A program made the translations under genes and the position numbers. Positions 25,727-33,867 of a stretch of 64,000 bases of DNA are shown here, in pieces (the stretch's first letter is position 1; each line of letters begins with the position of its first letter). The notes under the pieces are model-generated. The model was not told the origin of the DNA. It made no database searches and was given only the letters and a program-made list of their open reading frames with translations. Origin of the DNA: Chloracidobacterium sp. (GTDB lineage: Bacteria > Acidobacteriota > Blastocatellia > Pyrinomonadales > Pyrinomonadaceae); the NCBI GenBank assembly GCA_016716365.1, contig JADJWM010000018.1, positions 620,001-684,000 of the forward strand, read 5' to 3'.

Positions 25727-26946
25727 TGGCGGATATGTCTAGTTATCAGGCACCGGCCGATCTGAACCGCCTGCGGACCGTGGCGCTCGGGGCCGGCGGG
25801 ATAGCTTTCATTGTGTGGGCCGTCGGACTGTACTTAGATCCCGAACAGGCTTTGCTATCGTGGCTTCTCGGTTTCATATTCTGGGGCGGCATCGGCATCG
25901 GGAGCCTAGGGCTTCTGATACTTCAATATCTGACCGGCGGGGCCTGGGGCGTCGTGATCCGCCGGATAGTCGAGGCCGGATCCAGGACACTTCCGGTGAT
26001 CGTTATCCTGTTCGTACCGCTGGCTATAGGTGTGATGACCCACACCGCCTACGAATTTACGCACCTTCCGCCGGACGACTACACGATCAAGCATCGCGGG
26101 TGGTTCATGGCACCGGAAAGCTGGGTCCTTAGGTCGGCGATCTATTTCGCTCTGTTCGGCGTGATGGTCTATCTGCTGAATAAATGGGGCGGCGAACAGG
26201 ACAAGACCACGAATTATGAGGATGCCGAAAGATACCTTGGGAAGGCGACCGCGTTCTCTGGGCCGGTGATGGTCATCTACGCACTGGTCGTCACGTTCTC
26301 GGTGGTCGACTGGGTGATGATCCTTGATCCGCACTGGTTTTCGACCATGTGGGGCCTGCTCTTCGTGGCGGGCTGGGCATTAAGCTGTCTCGCGTTCACC
26401 ATCGCTCTGCTCGCTTATCTATCGGAAAGAACGCCGATGGACCGGGTCGTCGGCAGGCGGCATTTTCACGACCTCGGCAAGCTGCTTCTTGCTTTGGTAA
26501 TGGTTTGGGCATACTTCAATTTTTCTCAGTTCCTGATCATCTATTCGGGAAATATCCCGGAAGAGACGGGCTGGTACATTACCCGGATGTCCGGGGCCTG
26601 GGGCGTGATCGGAATCATGCTGGTACTGCTGCATTTTGCTTTACCATATCTGCTTTTGCTTCGCCAGGACTTGAAGCGAAAGGCAAAGATCCTTGCGACG
26701 ATCGCAATATTTATTCTCGTCATGCGGCTTATCGATATGTTCTACCTTATCGGCCCGAACCCTAGGATCAACATGCACGGACTTGAAAAGGGCGCGTTCA
26801 TGCTCAGCTGGATGGATTTCGTTGCTCCGGTCGCGGTCGGCGGCATCTGGCTCTGGTACTTTTTCGGTCAGTTGATGAAGCGGCCGCTCGTGCCGGTGAT
26901 GGATCCGTTCCTTGAGAAGGCCATTGAGCACGGCCGAGGCCACTAA
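25726..26946 (+). CDS. actF: Alternative complex III subunit F, NrfD-like membrane protein
   Basis: The 406-residue product has about ten membrane helices and is the shorter ActC paralogue. Family features include 'SWLLGFIFWGGIGIGSLGLLILQYLTGGAWG', 'YEFTHLPPDDYTIKHRGW' and 'RPLVPVMDPFLEKAIEHG'. ActF packs against ActC in ACIII and may take part in proton translocation; its quinone role is less certain than that of ActC. The ATG shares one base with the actE stop (TGATG), which indicates coupled translation. Confidence 0.92.
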   Translation: MADMSSYQAPADLNRLRTVALGAGGIAFIVWAVGLYLDPEQALLSWLLGFIFWGGIGIGSLGLLILQYLTGGAWGVVIRRIVEAGSRTLPVIVILFVPLAIGVMTHTAYEFTHLPPDDYTIKHRGWFMAPESWVLRSAIYFALFGVMVYLLNKWGGEQDKTTNYEDAERYLGKATAFSGPVMVIYALVVTFSVVDWVMILDPHWFSTMWGLLFVAGWALSCLAFTIALLAYLSERTPMDRVVGRRHFHDLGKLLLALVMVWAYFNFSQFLIIYSGNIPEETGWYITRMSGAWGVIGIMLVLLHFALPYLLLLRQDLKRKAKILATIAIFILVMRLIDMFYLIGPNPRINMHGLEKGAFMLSWMDFVAPVAVGGIWLWYFFGQLMKRPLVPVMDPFLEKAIEHGRGH

Positions 26947-26978
26947 TTCGGAATAGTTTTGAAGCGGGTTGAAGAATT

Positions 26979-27518
26979 ATGAGTTCGTCGAAACACGAAA
27001 AGTCCTTTGTCGATTTTGACAAGCCGTATGAACAAAACCTGATCGGGTTGAAGGGCATCGTTTATTTCGGGATCGGCCTGTTCGTGCTTATAGTTATTAC
27101 GTTCGCGCTGATGCTGGCCTTTAAGGACGTCCTTGAAGATTATGCAAAGGAGACGAAGTCTTCGTCGAATCCGATGGCGATGAAAGAACGCGATAGCCTG
27201 CCGCCGGAGCCGCGGCTTCAGGCGGCTCCCGGCTTTTCGATCCAGAGCGATTCGGGGCCGATCAACCTTGAACTGAGAGAGCCGCAGGCGGAGTATCGTG
27301 AACTGCGGAAACAGTGGGAGGCCATCTGGAAAGACGGCCGTAAGGACAAGGCGACCGGAACCGTGATCGCCCTGCCGGTCGATCAGGCAAAGGCCATGCT
27401 TTTGGAAAAGAATTTGAAAGCGAGGTCGGGCCCGGCAGCCGAAAAGGCTTTGAAGGAAGCCGGGATGATCATCACCGATGCGAGTTCCGGGCGCAAGGCG
27501 ACGCTTAAACGCCGTTGA
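26979..27518 (+). CDS. One-helix membrane protein between actF and SCO, unknown
   Basis: The 179-residue protein has a short cytoplasmic N-terminus ('FVDFDKPYEQNLIGLKGIVYFG'), one membrane helix (about 27-50) and a soluble C-terminal domain. It opens 'EPRLQAAPGFSIQ' with a later 'LREPQAEYRELRKQWEAIWKDG', a pattern seen in small subunits next to ACIII and SCO genes in related bacteria. I cannot assign a function. The place in the operon (32 bp after actF, 17 bp before SCO) suggests a role in the complex or its assembly. Confidence 0.6.
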   Translation: MSSSKHEKSFVDFDKPYEQNLIGLKGIVYFGIGLFVLIVITFALMLAFKDVLEDYAKETKSSSNPMAMKERDSLPPEPRLQAAPGFSIQSDSGPINLELREPQAEYRELRKQWEAIWKDGRKDKATGTVIALPVDQAKAMLLEKNLKARSGPAAEKALKEAGMIITDASSGRKATLKRR

Positions 27519-27535
27519 CCGGGAATCTTTAGATA

Positions 27536-28441
27536 GTGATTGTGAAGTATTTTCGATCCAAGAATTTGATACGAACCGGCGCGATCGCCGCGGTCCTTGC
27601 GGCTTTGCTTGCGGGCGATGCTGTCGGCCAGAAGAACGAGCATTACAGCTCGCCGCTTTATGCGCCAAAGAAATATGACCCGTCGCAGCCGACCGGCACG
27701 GGCCTGCCCGAGCCGTTAAAAAAGATCGGGATAGAGCAAAAGTTGGGAAGCCAGCTTCCTCTCGAGACGGTTTTTAAGGACGAATCGGGCCGGGCCGTAA
27801 AGCTCGGCGACTTCTTCAACAAGGGCCGCCCCGTTGTACTCGCGTTCGTTTATTACGAATGCCCAATGCTCTGCAACGAGGTGCTCAACGGCCTGACGGG
27901 CTCGCTAAAAGGGATCTCCCTAAATGCCGGCAAGGATTTTGACGTCATCGCGATCAGTATTGACGCTCGAGAGAATGACAAGGAAGGCCTTGCACGCAAT
28001 AAAAAGGAAAGCTATTTGAACCGTTACGGCCGGCCCGATACGGCCGACGGATGGCATTTCCTAACCGGGACTGAAGAATCGATAAGGGCGGCATCAAATG
28101 CGGCCGGTTTCGGCTTCGAATGGGACGAGGCAAGCCAACAGTTCGCTCACGCCGGCGGTGTGATGGTCACGACGCCTGACGGAAAGCTTTCAAGATATTT
28201 CTACGGCATCGACTATGCTCCCAGGGACCTGAAGCTCGGGATCATGGAATCGGCCGAGGGACGGGTCGGAAATGCGGCGGAACAACTTCTGCTCTACTGC
28301 TTTCACTATGACCCGTCGACCGGCAAATATGGCCTTGCCGTGCTGAGGATAATGCGGGCCGCGGCCGTGCTCACGCTGATCGGGATGGGGGCAATGGGCC
28401 TCGTGTTTTGGAGAAGGAATAAGCGAGTTTCGAGTTCCTAG
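27536..28441 (+). CDS. SCO-family copper chaperone
   Basis: The 301-residue product starts at GTG 27536. It has an N-terminal signal or anchor helix and a thioredoxin-like domain with the copper site C109-x3-C113 in 'YYECPMLCNEV' and the distal His in 'FAHAGGVMVT'. A C-terminal membrane helix (about 272-292) is unusual for SCO. SCO proteins deliver copper to, or reduce, the CuA site of cytochrome oxidase subunit II, whose gene is next. The last codons (VSSS) are part of a heptad repeat array that continues past the stop. Confidence 0.87.
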   Translation: MIVKYFRSKNLIRTGAIAAVLAALLAGDAVGQKNEHYSSPLYAPKKYDPSQPTGTGLPEPLKKIGIEQKLGSQLPLETVFKDESGRAVKLGDFFNKGRPVVLAFVYYECPMLCNEVLNGLTGSLKGISLNAGKDFDVIAISIDARENDKEGLARNKKESYLNRYGRPDTADGWHFLTGTEESIRAASNAAGFGFEWDEASQQFAHAGGVMVTTPDGKLSRYFYGIDYAPRDLKLGIMESAEGRVGNAAEQLLLYCFHYDPSTGKYGLAVLRIMRAAAVLTLIGMGAMGLVFWRRNKRVSSS

Positions 28442-28500
28442 TTCCAGGTTCCGAGTTTAGGCATTCGTTAACTTGGAACTTGAAACTTATAACTTGGAAC
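28427..28500. repeat. Inverted array of degenerate heptads between SCO and cox II
   Basis: Left arm of five heptads: GTTTCGA, GTTCCTA, GTTCCAG, GTTCCGA, GTTTAGG (28427-28461). Right arm of four: AACTTGG, AACTTGA, AACTTAT, AACTTGG, then AAC (28470-28500). The complement of the right arm reads GTTCCAA, GTTATAA, GTTTCAA, GTTCCAA, the same family. An 8-bp loop separates the arms. The SCO stop codon lies inside the left arm. Confidence 0.8.
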
Positions 28501-28510
28501 AACTGAGAGT

Positions 28511-29536
28511 ATGCAAACGAATTCGTGGGTACCATTTTTTCCGGAACAAGCCTCGACGTTCGCCTGGCAGGTGGATGCCCTGTACTTCTATCTGATCGCG
28601 ATCAGCGTTGCATTTACGATACCTATCGTTGCGGCGGTCTTCATTTTCGGCCTGCGATATAGGGAACGGGAAAAATACGCAACCCCTGAGGAAATGCACG
28701 GCTCGATCGTCCTTGAGACGGTTTGGTCCATCATCCCGTTCGTCATTTCGATGACGATCTTTCTCGGCGGGGCGATCGTTTACTACAACCAGTATCGTCC
28801 GCCCGACGACGGGATGAATGTGTACGTCGTCGGAAAGCAGTGGATGTGGAAGATCCAGCATGAGGGCGGGCAGCGTGAGATCAACGAACTTCACGTACCT
28901 GTCGATACGAACGTCAAGCTGACGATGACGACCGAGGACGTGCTGCACGATTTCTCGATACCCGCTTTCAGGACTAAGGCGGACGTTGTACCCGGCCGCT
29001 ACACCTATCTTTGGTTCAACGCGACCAAACCGGGCAAGTATCACCTGTTCTGTGCGGAGTACTGCGGGCTGAACCACTCCGGCATGGGCGGGTACGTTTA
29101 CGTGATGTCGAAAGAGGATTTTGCCGCCTGGCAAAGCGGGAACGTCTCGGGCCAGACGCCGGTCGAACAGGGACGCGATTTGTTTGAGAACAAGCTCGGC
29201 TGTGCTTCGTGCCACGCCGGCGGGCCTCAGCAGAGGGGAGCAAAGCTCGAGGGAATTTTCAACAAGGAGATCAAGCTGGTCGGCGGGAGTACAGTCGTCG
29301 CTGACGACGCCTATATCCGCGAATCGATCCTGAATCCGGGAGCGAAGATCGTCGAAGGATATCAGCCGATCATGCCGACTTTCAAGGGCCAGGTGACCGA
29401 AGAGCAGCTTGTCGCGCTCGTCGCGTATATCAAGTCTCTTAGCGGCGTGGCCGATACGGGCGGGCAGCCGGCAGCACCGGCCGCGACTCCTGCTGCGACG
29501 GCCCCGGCGAATTCAGCCCCGCCGGCAAACAGGTAG
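28511..29536 (+). CDS. coxB: Cytochrome c oxidase subunit II with fused cytochrome c
   Basis: The 341-residue protein has two N-terminal membrane helices (about 22-48 and 70-92) and the conserved 'QWMWKIQHEGG'. A CuA domain follows with the His of 'VLHDFSIPAF' and 'CAEYCGLNHSGM' from Cys181. A cytochrome c domain comes next, with CASCH from Cys231 and an axial Met near 'QPIMPTFKG'. It is therefore a caa3-type subunit II. It accepts electrons from ACIII cytochromes. The C-terminus is Ala/Pro-rich. Its ribosome site lies just after the heptad array. Confidence 0.94.
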   Translation: MQTNSWVPFFPEQASTFAWQVDALYFYLIAISVAFTIPIVAAVFIFGLRYREREKYATPEEMHGSIVLETVWSIIPFVISMTIFLGGAIVYYNQYRPPDDGMNVYVVGKQWMWKIQHEGGQREINELHVPVDTNVKLTMTTEDVLHDFSIPAFRTKADVVPGRYTYLWFNATKPGKYHLFCAEYCGLNHSGMGGYVYVMSKEDFAAWQSGNVSGQTPVEQGRDLFENKLGCASCHAGGPQQRGAKLEGIFNKEIKLVGGSTVVADDAYIRESILNPGAKIVEGYQPIMPTFKGQVTEEQLVALVAYIKSLSGVADTGGQPAAPAATPAATAPANSAPPANR

Positions 29537-29550
29537 GGCAATTTAAGTTT

Positions 29551-31224
29551 ATGCAAGACGCAGGTTTAACAAACGAAGAGATCGAAGAAAAGCCGAAGCT
29601 GAACTATCTGACCAATGGTTCTACGCTTAAGTCCTGGCTTTTAACGAAGGACCACAAGCGCATCGCGCTGATGTATCTGGTATCGGTATCGGCCTTTTTC
29701 TTCGTCGGCGGGCTTTATGCCGCAACGATCAGGCTCGAGCTGCTGACGCCGGCAACCGATCTGCTGGAGTCCGGGACCTACAATAAGGCATTCACCCAGC
29801 ACGGGATCCTGATGATCTTTTTCTTCCTGATCCCGTCGATCCCGGCGATACTCGGCAACTTCCTTCTGCCGATAATGATCGGGGCCAAGGACCTCGCGCT
29901 TCCGCGCATCAACCTGCTCAGCCTGTATTTCTATTGGATCGGCGGCGCGTTGACGATCTTCGCCCTGCTTCAGGGCGGCGTCGATACCGGTTGGACGTTC
30001 TATACGCCGTACAGCACAACTTTCTCGAACACGTTCGTGATGGCAGTGGGCCTTGGTATCTTCATCAACGGCTTTTCGTCCATCCTGACCGGCTTGAACT
30101 TTATCGTCACCATCCATACGATGAGGGCCCCGGGGATGACGTGGTTCCGGCTTCCGCTGTTCGTGTGGGCCAACTATGCGACCAGCCTTGTGATGATCCT
30201 TGGGACGCCGGTCGTCGCGATCACAGTACTTCTGCTAGCGATAGAGAGATTCGCGCGGGTCGGCATTTTCGATCCGGCGATCGGCGGCGACCCGATCCTG
30301 TTCCAGCACCTATTCTGGTTCTATTCGCATCCGGCTGTCTATATCATGATCCTTCCCGGGATGGGCGTGATCTCGGAGCTTATTTCGAACTTTTCGCGTA
30401 AGAAGATATTCGGGTACGAATTCATCGCGTTCTCATCGATCGCGATCGCGGTCTTCGGCTTCCTGGTTTGGGGCCACCATATGTTCGTCAGCGGCCAGTC
30501 GATCTACGCCGGGCTCGTTTTCTCGTTCCTGACGATGGTCGTGGCAGTGCCGTCGGCGATCAAAATGTTCAACTGGACAGCGACGCTCTATAAAGGCTCG
30601 ATCGATTTCAGCACGCCGATGCTTTATGCGATCGGTTTTCTGGGCCTGTTCCTTATTGGCGGCCTGACGGGGCTTTTCCTCGGTTCTATCGGCCTGACGG
30701 TCCACCTGACGGATACTTATTTTGTTGTCGCCCACTTCCATTACGTGATGGTCGGCGGGCAGGTGATCGCCTATCTCGGCGGCATCCATTACTGGTGGCC
30801 GAAGATGACGGGGCGGATGTACTCGGAATTTTGGGGCAAGATCTCGGCGATGCTCGTCTTCATCGGGTTCAACCTGACTTTCTTCCCGCAATTCATCCTT
30901 GGGTATCAGGGAATGCCACGCCGTTATGCCTCGTATCCCGAGGAATTGCAGGTACTTAACATCTTTTCGACCGCCGGGGCTTCGGTGCTTGGCGTGGGCC
31001 TGCTGATGCCGGTCGTCTACCTCGCACACTCGCTTATTTACGGTAAGAAGGCGGGCGACAACCCGTGGCTGCTTCCGGGCCTCGAGTGGAGAACGGCGTC
31101 GCCGCCGCCGACCGAGAATTTCGAGAAGATGCCCGTTGTCACTTGGGAAGCTTACGAGTTCGGTGAAGAGAACGGCCTTGATGTAGAGGAAGCCAGGCGG
31201 AGGGACCTGGCGACGGTCAGGTGA
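29551..31224 (+). CDS. coxA: Cytochrome c oxidase subunit I, A2-type
   Basis: The 557-residue protein has twelve membrane helices. Haem and CuB ligands are in 'FTQHGILMIFFF', 'FWFYSHPAVYIMILPGMGVISE', 'WGHHMFVSG' and 'TYFVVAHFHYVMVGG'. The segment 'YSHPAVY' replaces the Glu of 'GHPEVY', which is the YS signature of A2-type haem-copper oxygen reductases such as the caa3 enzyme that partners ACIII in Rhodothermus. It reduces oxygen to water and pumps protons. It starts 14 bp after subunit II. Confidence 0.95.
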   Translation: MQDAGLTNEEIEEKPKLNYLTNGSTLKSWLLTKDHKRIALMYLVSVSAFFFVGGLYAATIRLELLTPATDLLESGTYNKAFTQHGILMIFFFLIPSIPAILGNFLLPIMIGAKDLALPRINLLSLYFYWIGGALTIFALLQGGVDTGWTFYTPYSTTFSNTFVMAVGLGIFINGFSSILTGLNFIVTIHTMRAPGMTWFRLPLFVWANYATSLVMILGTPVVAITVLLLAIERFARVGIFDPAIGGDPILFQHLFWFYSHPAVYIMILPGMGVISELISNFSRKKIFGYEFIAFSSIAIAVFGFLVWGHHMFVSGQSIYAGLVFSFLTMVVAVPSAIKMFNWTATLYKGSIDFSTPMLYAIGFLGLFLIGGLTGLFLGSIGLTVHLTDTYFVVAHFHYVMVGGQVIAYLGGIHYWWPKMTGRMYSEFWGKISAMLVFIGFNLTFFPQFILGYQGMPRRYASYPEELQVLNIFSTAGASVLGVGLLMPVVYLAHSLIYGKKAGDNPWLLPGLEWRTASPPPTENFEKMPVVTWEAYEFGEENGLDVEEARRRDLATVR

Positions 31225-31302
31225 TCTTCGATCTTCGATTTGCGATCACGGTTGCATAGCTACCGGATGATCTTTAGAGATCGCAAATCGAAATTCGCAA
31301 AT
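31224..31302. repeat. Inverted array of degenerate heptads between cox I and cox III
   Basis: Left arm: ATCTTCG, ATCTTCG, ATTTGCG, ATCACGG (31224-31251). Right arm: GAT, then CGCAAAT, CGAAATT, CGCAAAT (31279-31302), whose complement is ATTTGCG, AATTTCG, ATTTGCG, ATC. The heptad motif differs from the other two arrays in this operon, but the architecture is the same. It occupies nearly the whole intergenic gap. Confidence 0.78.
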
Positions 31303-31307
31303 AGTTT

Positions 31308-32246
31308 ATGTCGGCACACGCATCAGACAAATTCGTTTATCACGAACCGGGCCTGCAGCATCAGTTCGATGACATGAAGCAGCAGGAGGAGTCCGTGTCC
31401 ATCGGGATGTGGATGTTCCTCGTGCAGGAGATCATGTTCTTCGGCGGGCTTTTCACGGCGTACCTGGTCTTCCGTTCGCGTTATCCGCTGGCTTTTGCCG
31501 AGGCGAGCAACCACCTTGACGCCTTCTGGGGCGGCCTGAACACGCTCGTCCTGATCGTCAGTTCGCTGACGATGGCCTTGACCGTCTATTATGCCCAGCG
31601 GGGCAACCGAAATATGCAGGTGATAATGATCCTGCTGACGATGTTCTTCGGTACTGTGTTTCTTGGCGTGAAGGTCATCGAATATACCGATAAATACAAC
31701 AGCGGGTTGGTTCCCGTGACCGGTTGGAACAAAAAGATCCCGGAAACTGCCGGGACGGAGCATGCTGCTTCAAAGGACCCAACTTTCGCCCTGCCGCTGA
31801 TCGAGACAAGAGCTGAGGCCGCTTCTGCAGCGGATGATCATAAAAAACACCCGAATCCAAAAGGTGAGTTTCAATGGAATTATGGGACGCACGTAGTCGA
31901 TTACGGCCTAAGCAAAGAGAAGGAGACGGGCAAGCCTTATCTGACGGCCTCTGAGCGGATCGGGTACTTTTCAAACGGCGTTTTCGATCCGGACAAGTAT
32001 CGCGACAAGATCCGGATGTTCTATTACATCTATTTCGTGATGACGGGGCTTCACGCACTTCATATGATCGTTGGCCTGGGCTTGATGTCCTGGCTGCTTT
32101 GGACGGCTTGGAGAGGCTATTACTCGGCCGAATACTACGCCCCGGTCGAGATGTCGGGCCTCTACTGGCACTTTGTAGATATAGTTTGGATCTTCCTGTT
32201 CCCGCTGCTTTATTTGCTGGGACGTCATTTTCTGGCAGGACACTAG
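31308..32246 (+). CDS. coxC: Cytochrome c oxidase subunit III
   Basis: The 312-residue product has the subunit III core: 'GMWMFLVQEIMFFGGLFTAYLVFR' (helix with the conserved Glu), 'AFWGGLNTLVLIVSSLTMALTVYYAQRGN', and the final helices with 'GLHALHMIVGLGLM' and 'YWHFVDIVWIFLFPLLYLLGRHF'. A hydrophilic loop of about 100 residues (about 125-230) is inserted before the last helices, which makes it longer than the common 200-residue form. It stabilises subunit I. Confidence 0.93.
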   Translation: MSAHASDKFVYHEPGLQHQFDDMKQQEESVSIGMWMFLVQEIMFFGGLFTAYLVFRSRYPLAFAEASNHLDAFWGGLNTLVLIVSSLTMALTVYYAQRGNRNMQVIMILLTMFFGTVFLGVKVIEYTDKYNSGLVPVTGWNKKIPETAGTEHAASKDPTFALPLIETRAEAASAADDHKKHPNPKGEFQWNYGTHVVDYGLSKEKETGKPYLTASERIGYFSNGVFDPDKYRDKIRMFYYIYFVMTGLHALHMIVGLGLMSWLLWTAWRGYYSAEYYAPVEMSGLYWHFVDIVWIFLFPLLYLLGRHFLAGH

Positions 32247-32260
32247 GTTTGGAGAATTAA

Positions 32261-32593
32261 ATGGCTGAGCACCACGAAGAACATCAGCACGAGCATATGA
32301 ATATACCGAAATACGTCGGTATATTTGTAATCCTTGTCGCTGGCACGATACTGACCTATGTAACGGCTCAATGGGACCTTGACGGGACTTTATTCGCCGG
32401 GGCGAATACCCTGCTTGCGCTGCTGATAGCGTTCACGAAAATGACCTTTGTGATGCTGTTCTTCATGCATGTTTACTGGAGCCCGAAGCTGATCTGGCTG
32501 TCGGCGGTCGCAAGCTTCTTCTGGCTGGCGATAATGTTCGCCTATACGATGCAGGATTACCTGACTCGCGGTTCCGGCGTTTTCACGACATAG
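32261..32593 (+). CDS. coxD: Cytochrome c oxidase subunit IV
   Basis: The 110-residue protein begins with a His/Glu-rich stretch (AEHHEEHQHEHMN), followed by three membrane helices (about 18-38, 46-73, 79-98) including 'ALLIAFTKMTFVMLFFMHVYWSPKLIWL', the prokaryotic COX4 pattern. It is the last gene of the act-cox operon. The His-rich N-terminus could bind metal, which is speculation. The terminator lies 21 bp after the stop. Confidence 0.9.
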   Translation: MAEHHEEHQHEHMNIPKYVGIFVILVAGTILTYVTAQWDLDGTLFAGANTLLALLIAFTKMTFVMLFFMHVYWSPKLIWLSAVASFFWLAIMFAYTMQDYLTRGSGVFTT

Positions 32594-32613
32594 TCCATCC
32601 TTACGATCACATT

Positions 32614-32665
32614 GACGCGGGGGCGATGGCCAAGGTCCATTCGCCGCCGCGTCTTTACTTTGGTT
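32614..32665 (+). terminator. Intrinsic terminator of the act-cox operon
   Basis: GACGCGGGGGCGATGG (32614-32629) pairs with CCATTCGCCGCCGCGTC (32637-32653), with one or two bulges around a short loop, and is followed by TTACTTTGGTT. It lies just after the subunit IV stop. The stem is long and GC-rich; the T tract is interrupted. Confidence 0.7.
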
Positions 32666-32781
32666 ATGAGCACAAACTCTAGTCGTGATATTATCTTCCG
32701 TTTGATGTGTTCGTAGTTCGGGGGCGGTCCAGCAATGGGCGTAGACAACAAGCCCGGAGGAATTCTCATCAGAGATTGGAG

Positions 32782-33858
32782 ATGTTCAAAGCCAAAAGCG
32801 GCGCGAAGCTCGCCCTGACATTATTCGTATTTGCGGCAGGCGTGCTCTCCGGCTGCAACGTGGTAAAGACGGAAAAGAAGACGGCGACGCTTCTCAAGGT
32901 CGAGGATGCCGCGATGGCCGATCTGACGGCCGAGGTAAACCGTTTTGCCCGTGTACGATCGATACGCGCCCAAATGGACCTCAAATTCGAGGACAATTCC
33001 TTTGCCCAATTCGGCAACAAGGAGGTCTATCGTGCCGCCGACGGCGAGATCGTGGTCCAGCGGCCAGGAAGGATACTTTTGAACGTCAAGGTGCCCGTGA
33101 TCAAGACGGATGTCGCCCAGATGACATCGGACGGAAAGAATTTCCGCGTAGCCATCCTGCAGGACGGCGGGAGCGGCAAATATAAGAAATTCGTCAAGGG
33201 AACGAACGCCGCCGATTATTCCAAGCTTCAGCAAGACCTGGACGAGTCGATGAACGACGGGGCGATCAAACAGAACGTGAACGCGTTCGCCAACCTCCGG
33301 CCTCAGCACTTTACAGACGCAATGCTTGTCCAGCCGATCGACCTTTCGCATTCGTACACCGTCAGCACGATCTTCCAGGTGGAAGAGGATGAAACGGCGC
33401 CCAAAAAGTCGCCGCTCCGCAAGGTGAACCGCGGCTACTACCTTTTGGACGAGTATGTCCGCGAAGCGAGCGGCGATCTGCGGATAACGCGAAGATTTTG
33501 GTTCGACCGCGTCGGCGGCATACGGCTCGCCCGCCAGCAGATCTTTGACCGCGAGGGCGAGATCGAGTCCGACATCGTTTACGGGGCCGAAGGGACGCTC
33601 GGCGATACGGCCGAGTATGACCGCCTGCCGCTTCAGATCGTCGTCACACGGCCGCGTGAGAAGTATGCGATGAAGCTGACCTATCAAGTCCCGGTAAAGG
33701 TCAAGATCGGGAATGAATACCCAGAAACCGCGTTCACCCTTGAAAATTCATGGGGCCTTGAAGAACTCGACCTCGACAAGAAGCTGCAGGAAGTGTTGGC
33801 CCGAAAGCCGCCCGGCGGTTCGCTGGCCAACCAGAACTCGAGCACGAGATTTCACTGA
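32782..33858 (+). CDS. Lipoprotein with LolA/DUF4292-like fold
   Basis: The 358-residue protein starts at ATG 32782 and has a lipoprotein signal peptide (LALTLFVFAAGVLSGC). The mature part is mainly beta, with the LolA/LppX-type pattern 'VRSIRAQMDLKFEDNSFAQFGNKEVYRAADGEIVVQRPGRILLNVKVP'. A later block 'PLQIVVTRPREKYAMKLTYQVPVKVKIG' and a Lys/Leu-rich C-terminus follow. It would sit in the periplasm or outer membrane, binding acyl chains. It leads a gene set with a LolD-type ATPase and a LolA-like protein. Confidence 0.65.
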   Translation: MFKAKSGAKLALTLFVFAAGVLSGCNVVKTEKKTATLLKVEDAAMADLTAEVNRFARVRSIRAQMDLKFEDNSFAQFGNKEVYRAADGEIVVQRPGRILLNVKVPVIKTDVAQMTSDGKNFRVAILQDGGSGKYKKFVKGTNAADYSKLQQDLDESMNDGAIKQNVNAFANLRPQHFTDAMLVQPIDLSHSYTVSTIFQVEEDETAPKKSPLRKVNRGYYLLDEYVREASGDLRITRRFWFDRVGGIRLARQQIFDREGEIESDIVYGAEGTLGDTAEYDRLPLQIVVTRPREKYAMKLTYQVPVKVKIGNEYPETAFTLENSWGLEELDLDKKLQEVLARKPPGGSLANQNSSTRFH

Positions 33859-33867
33859 TCAAGTTTA

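Noticed and set aside
30433..31029. Minus-strand frame of 198 codons inside coxA
   Set aside because: It is highly charged with no motif, antisense to conserved membrane helices of subunit I.
25010..31302. Heptad arrays as a CRISPR or tRNA-like element
   Set aside because: Repeats are 7 bp without spacers, have inverted arms, and differ in sequence between loci, so they are not CRISPR. No cloverleaf is formed.
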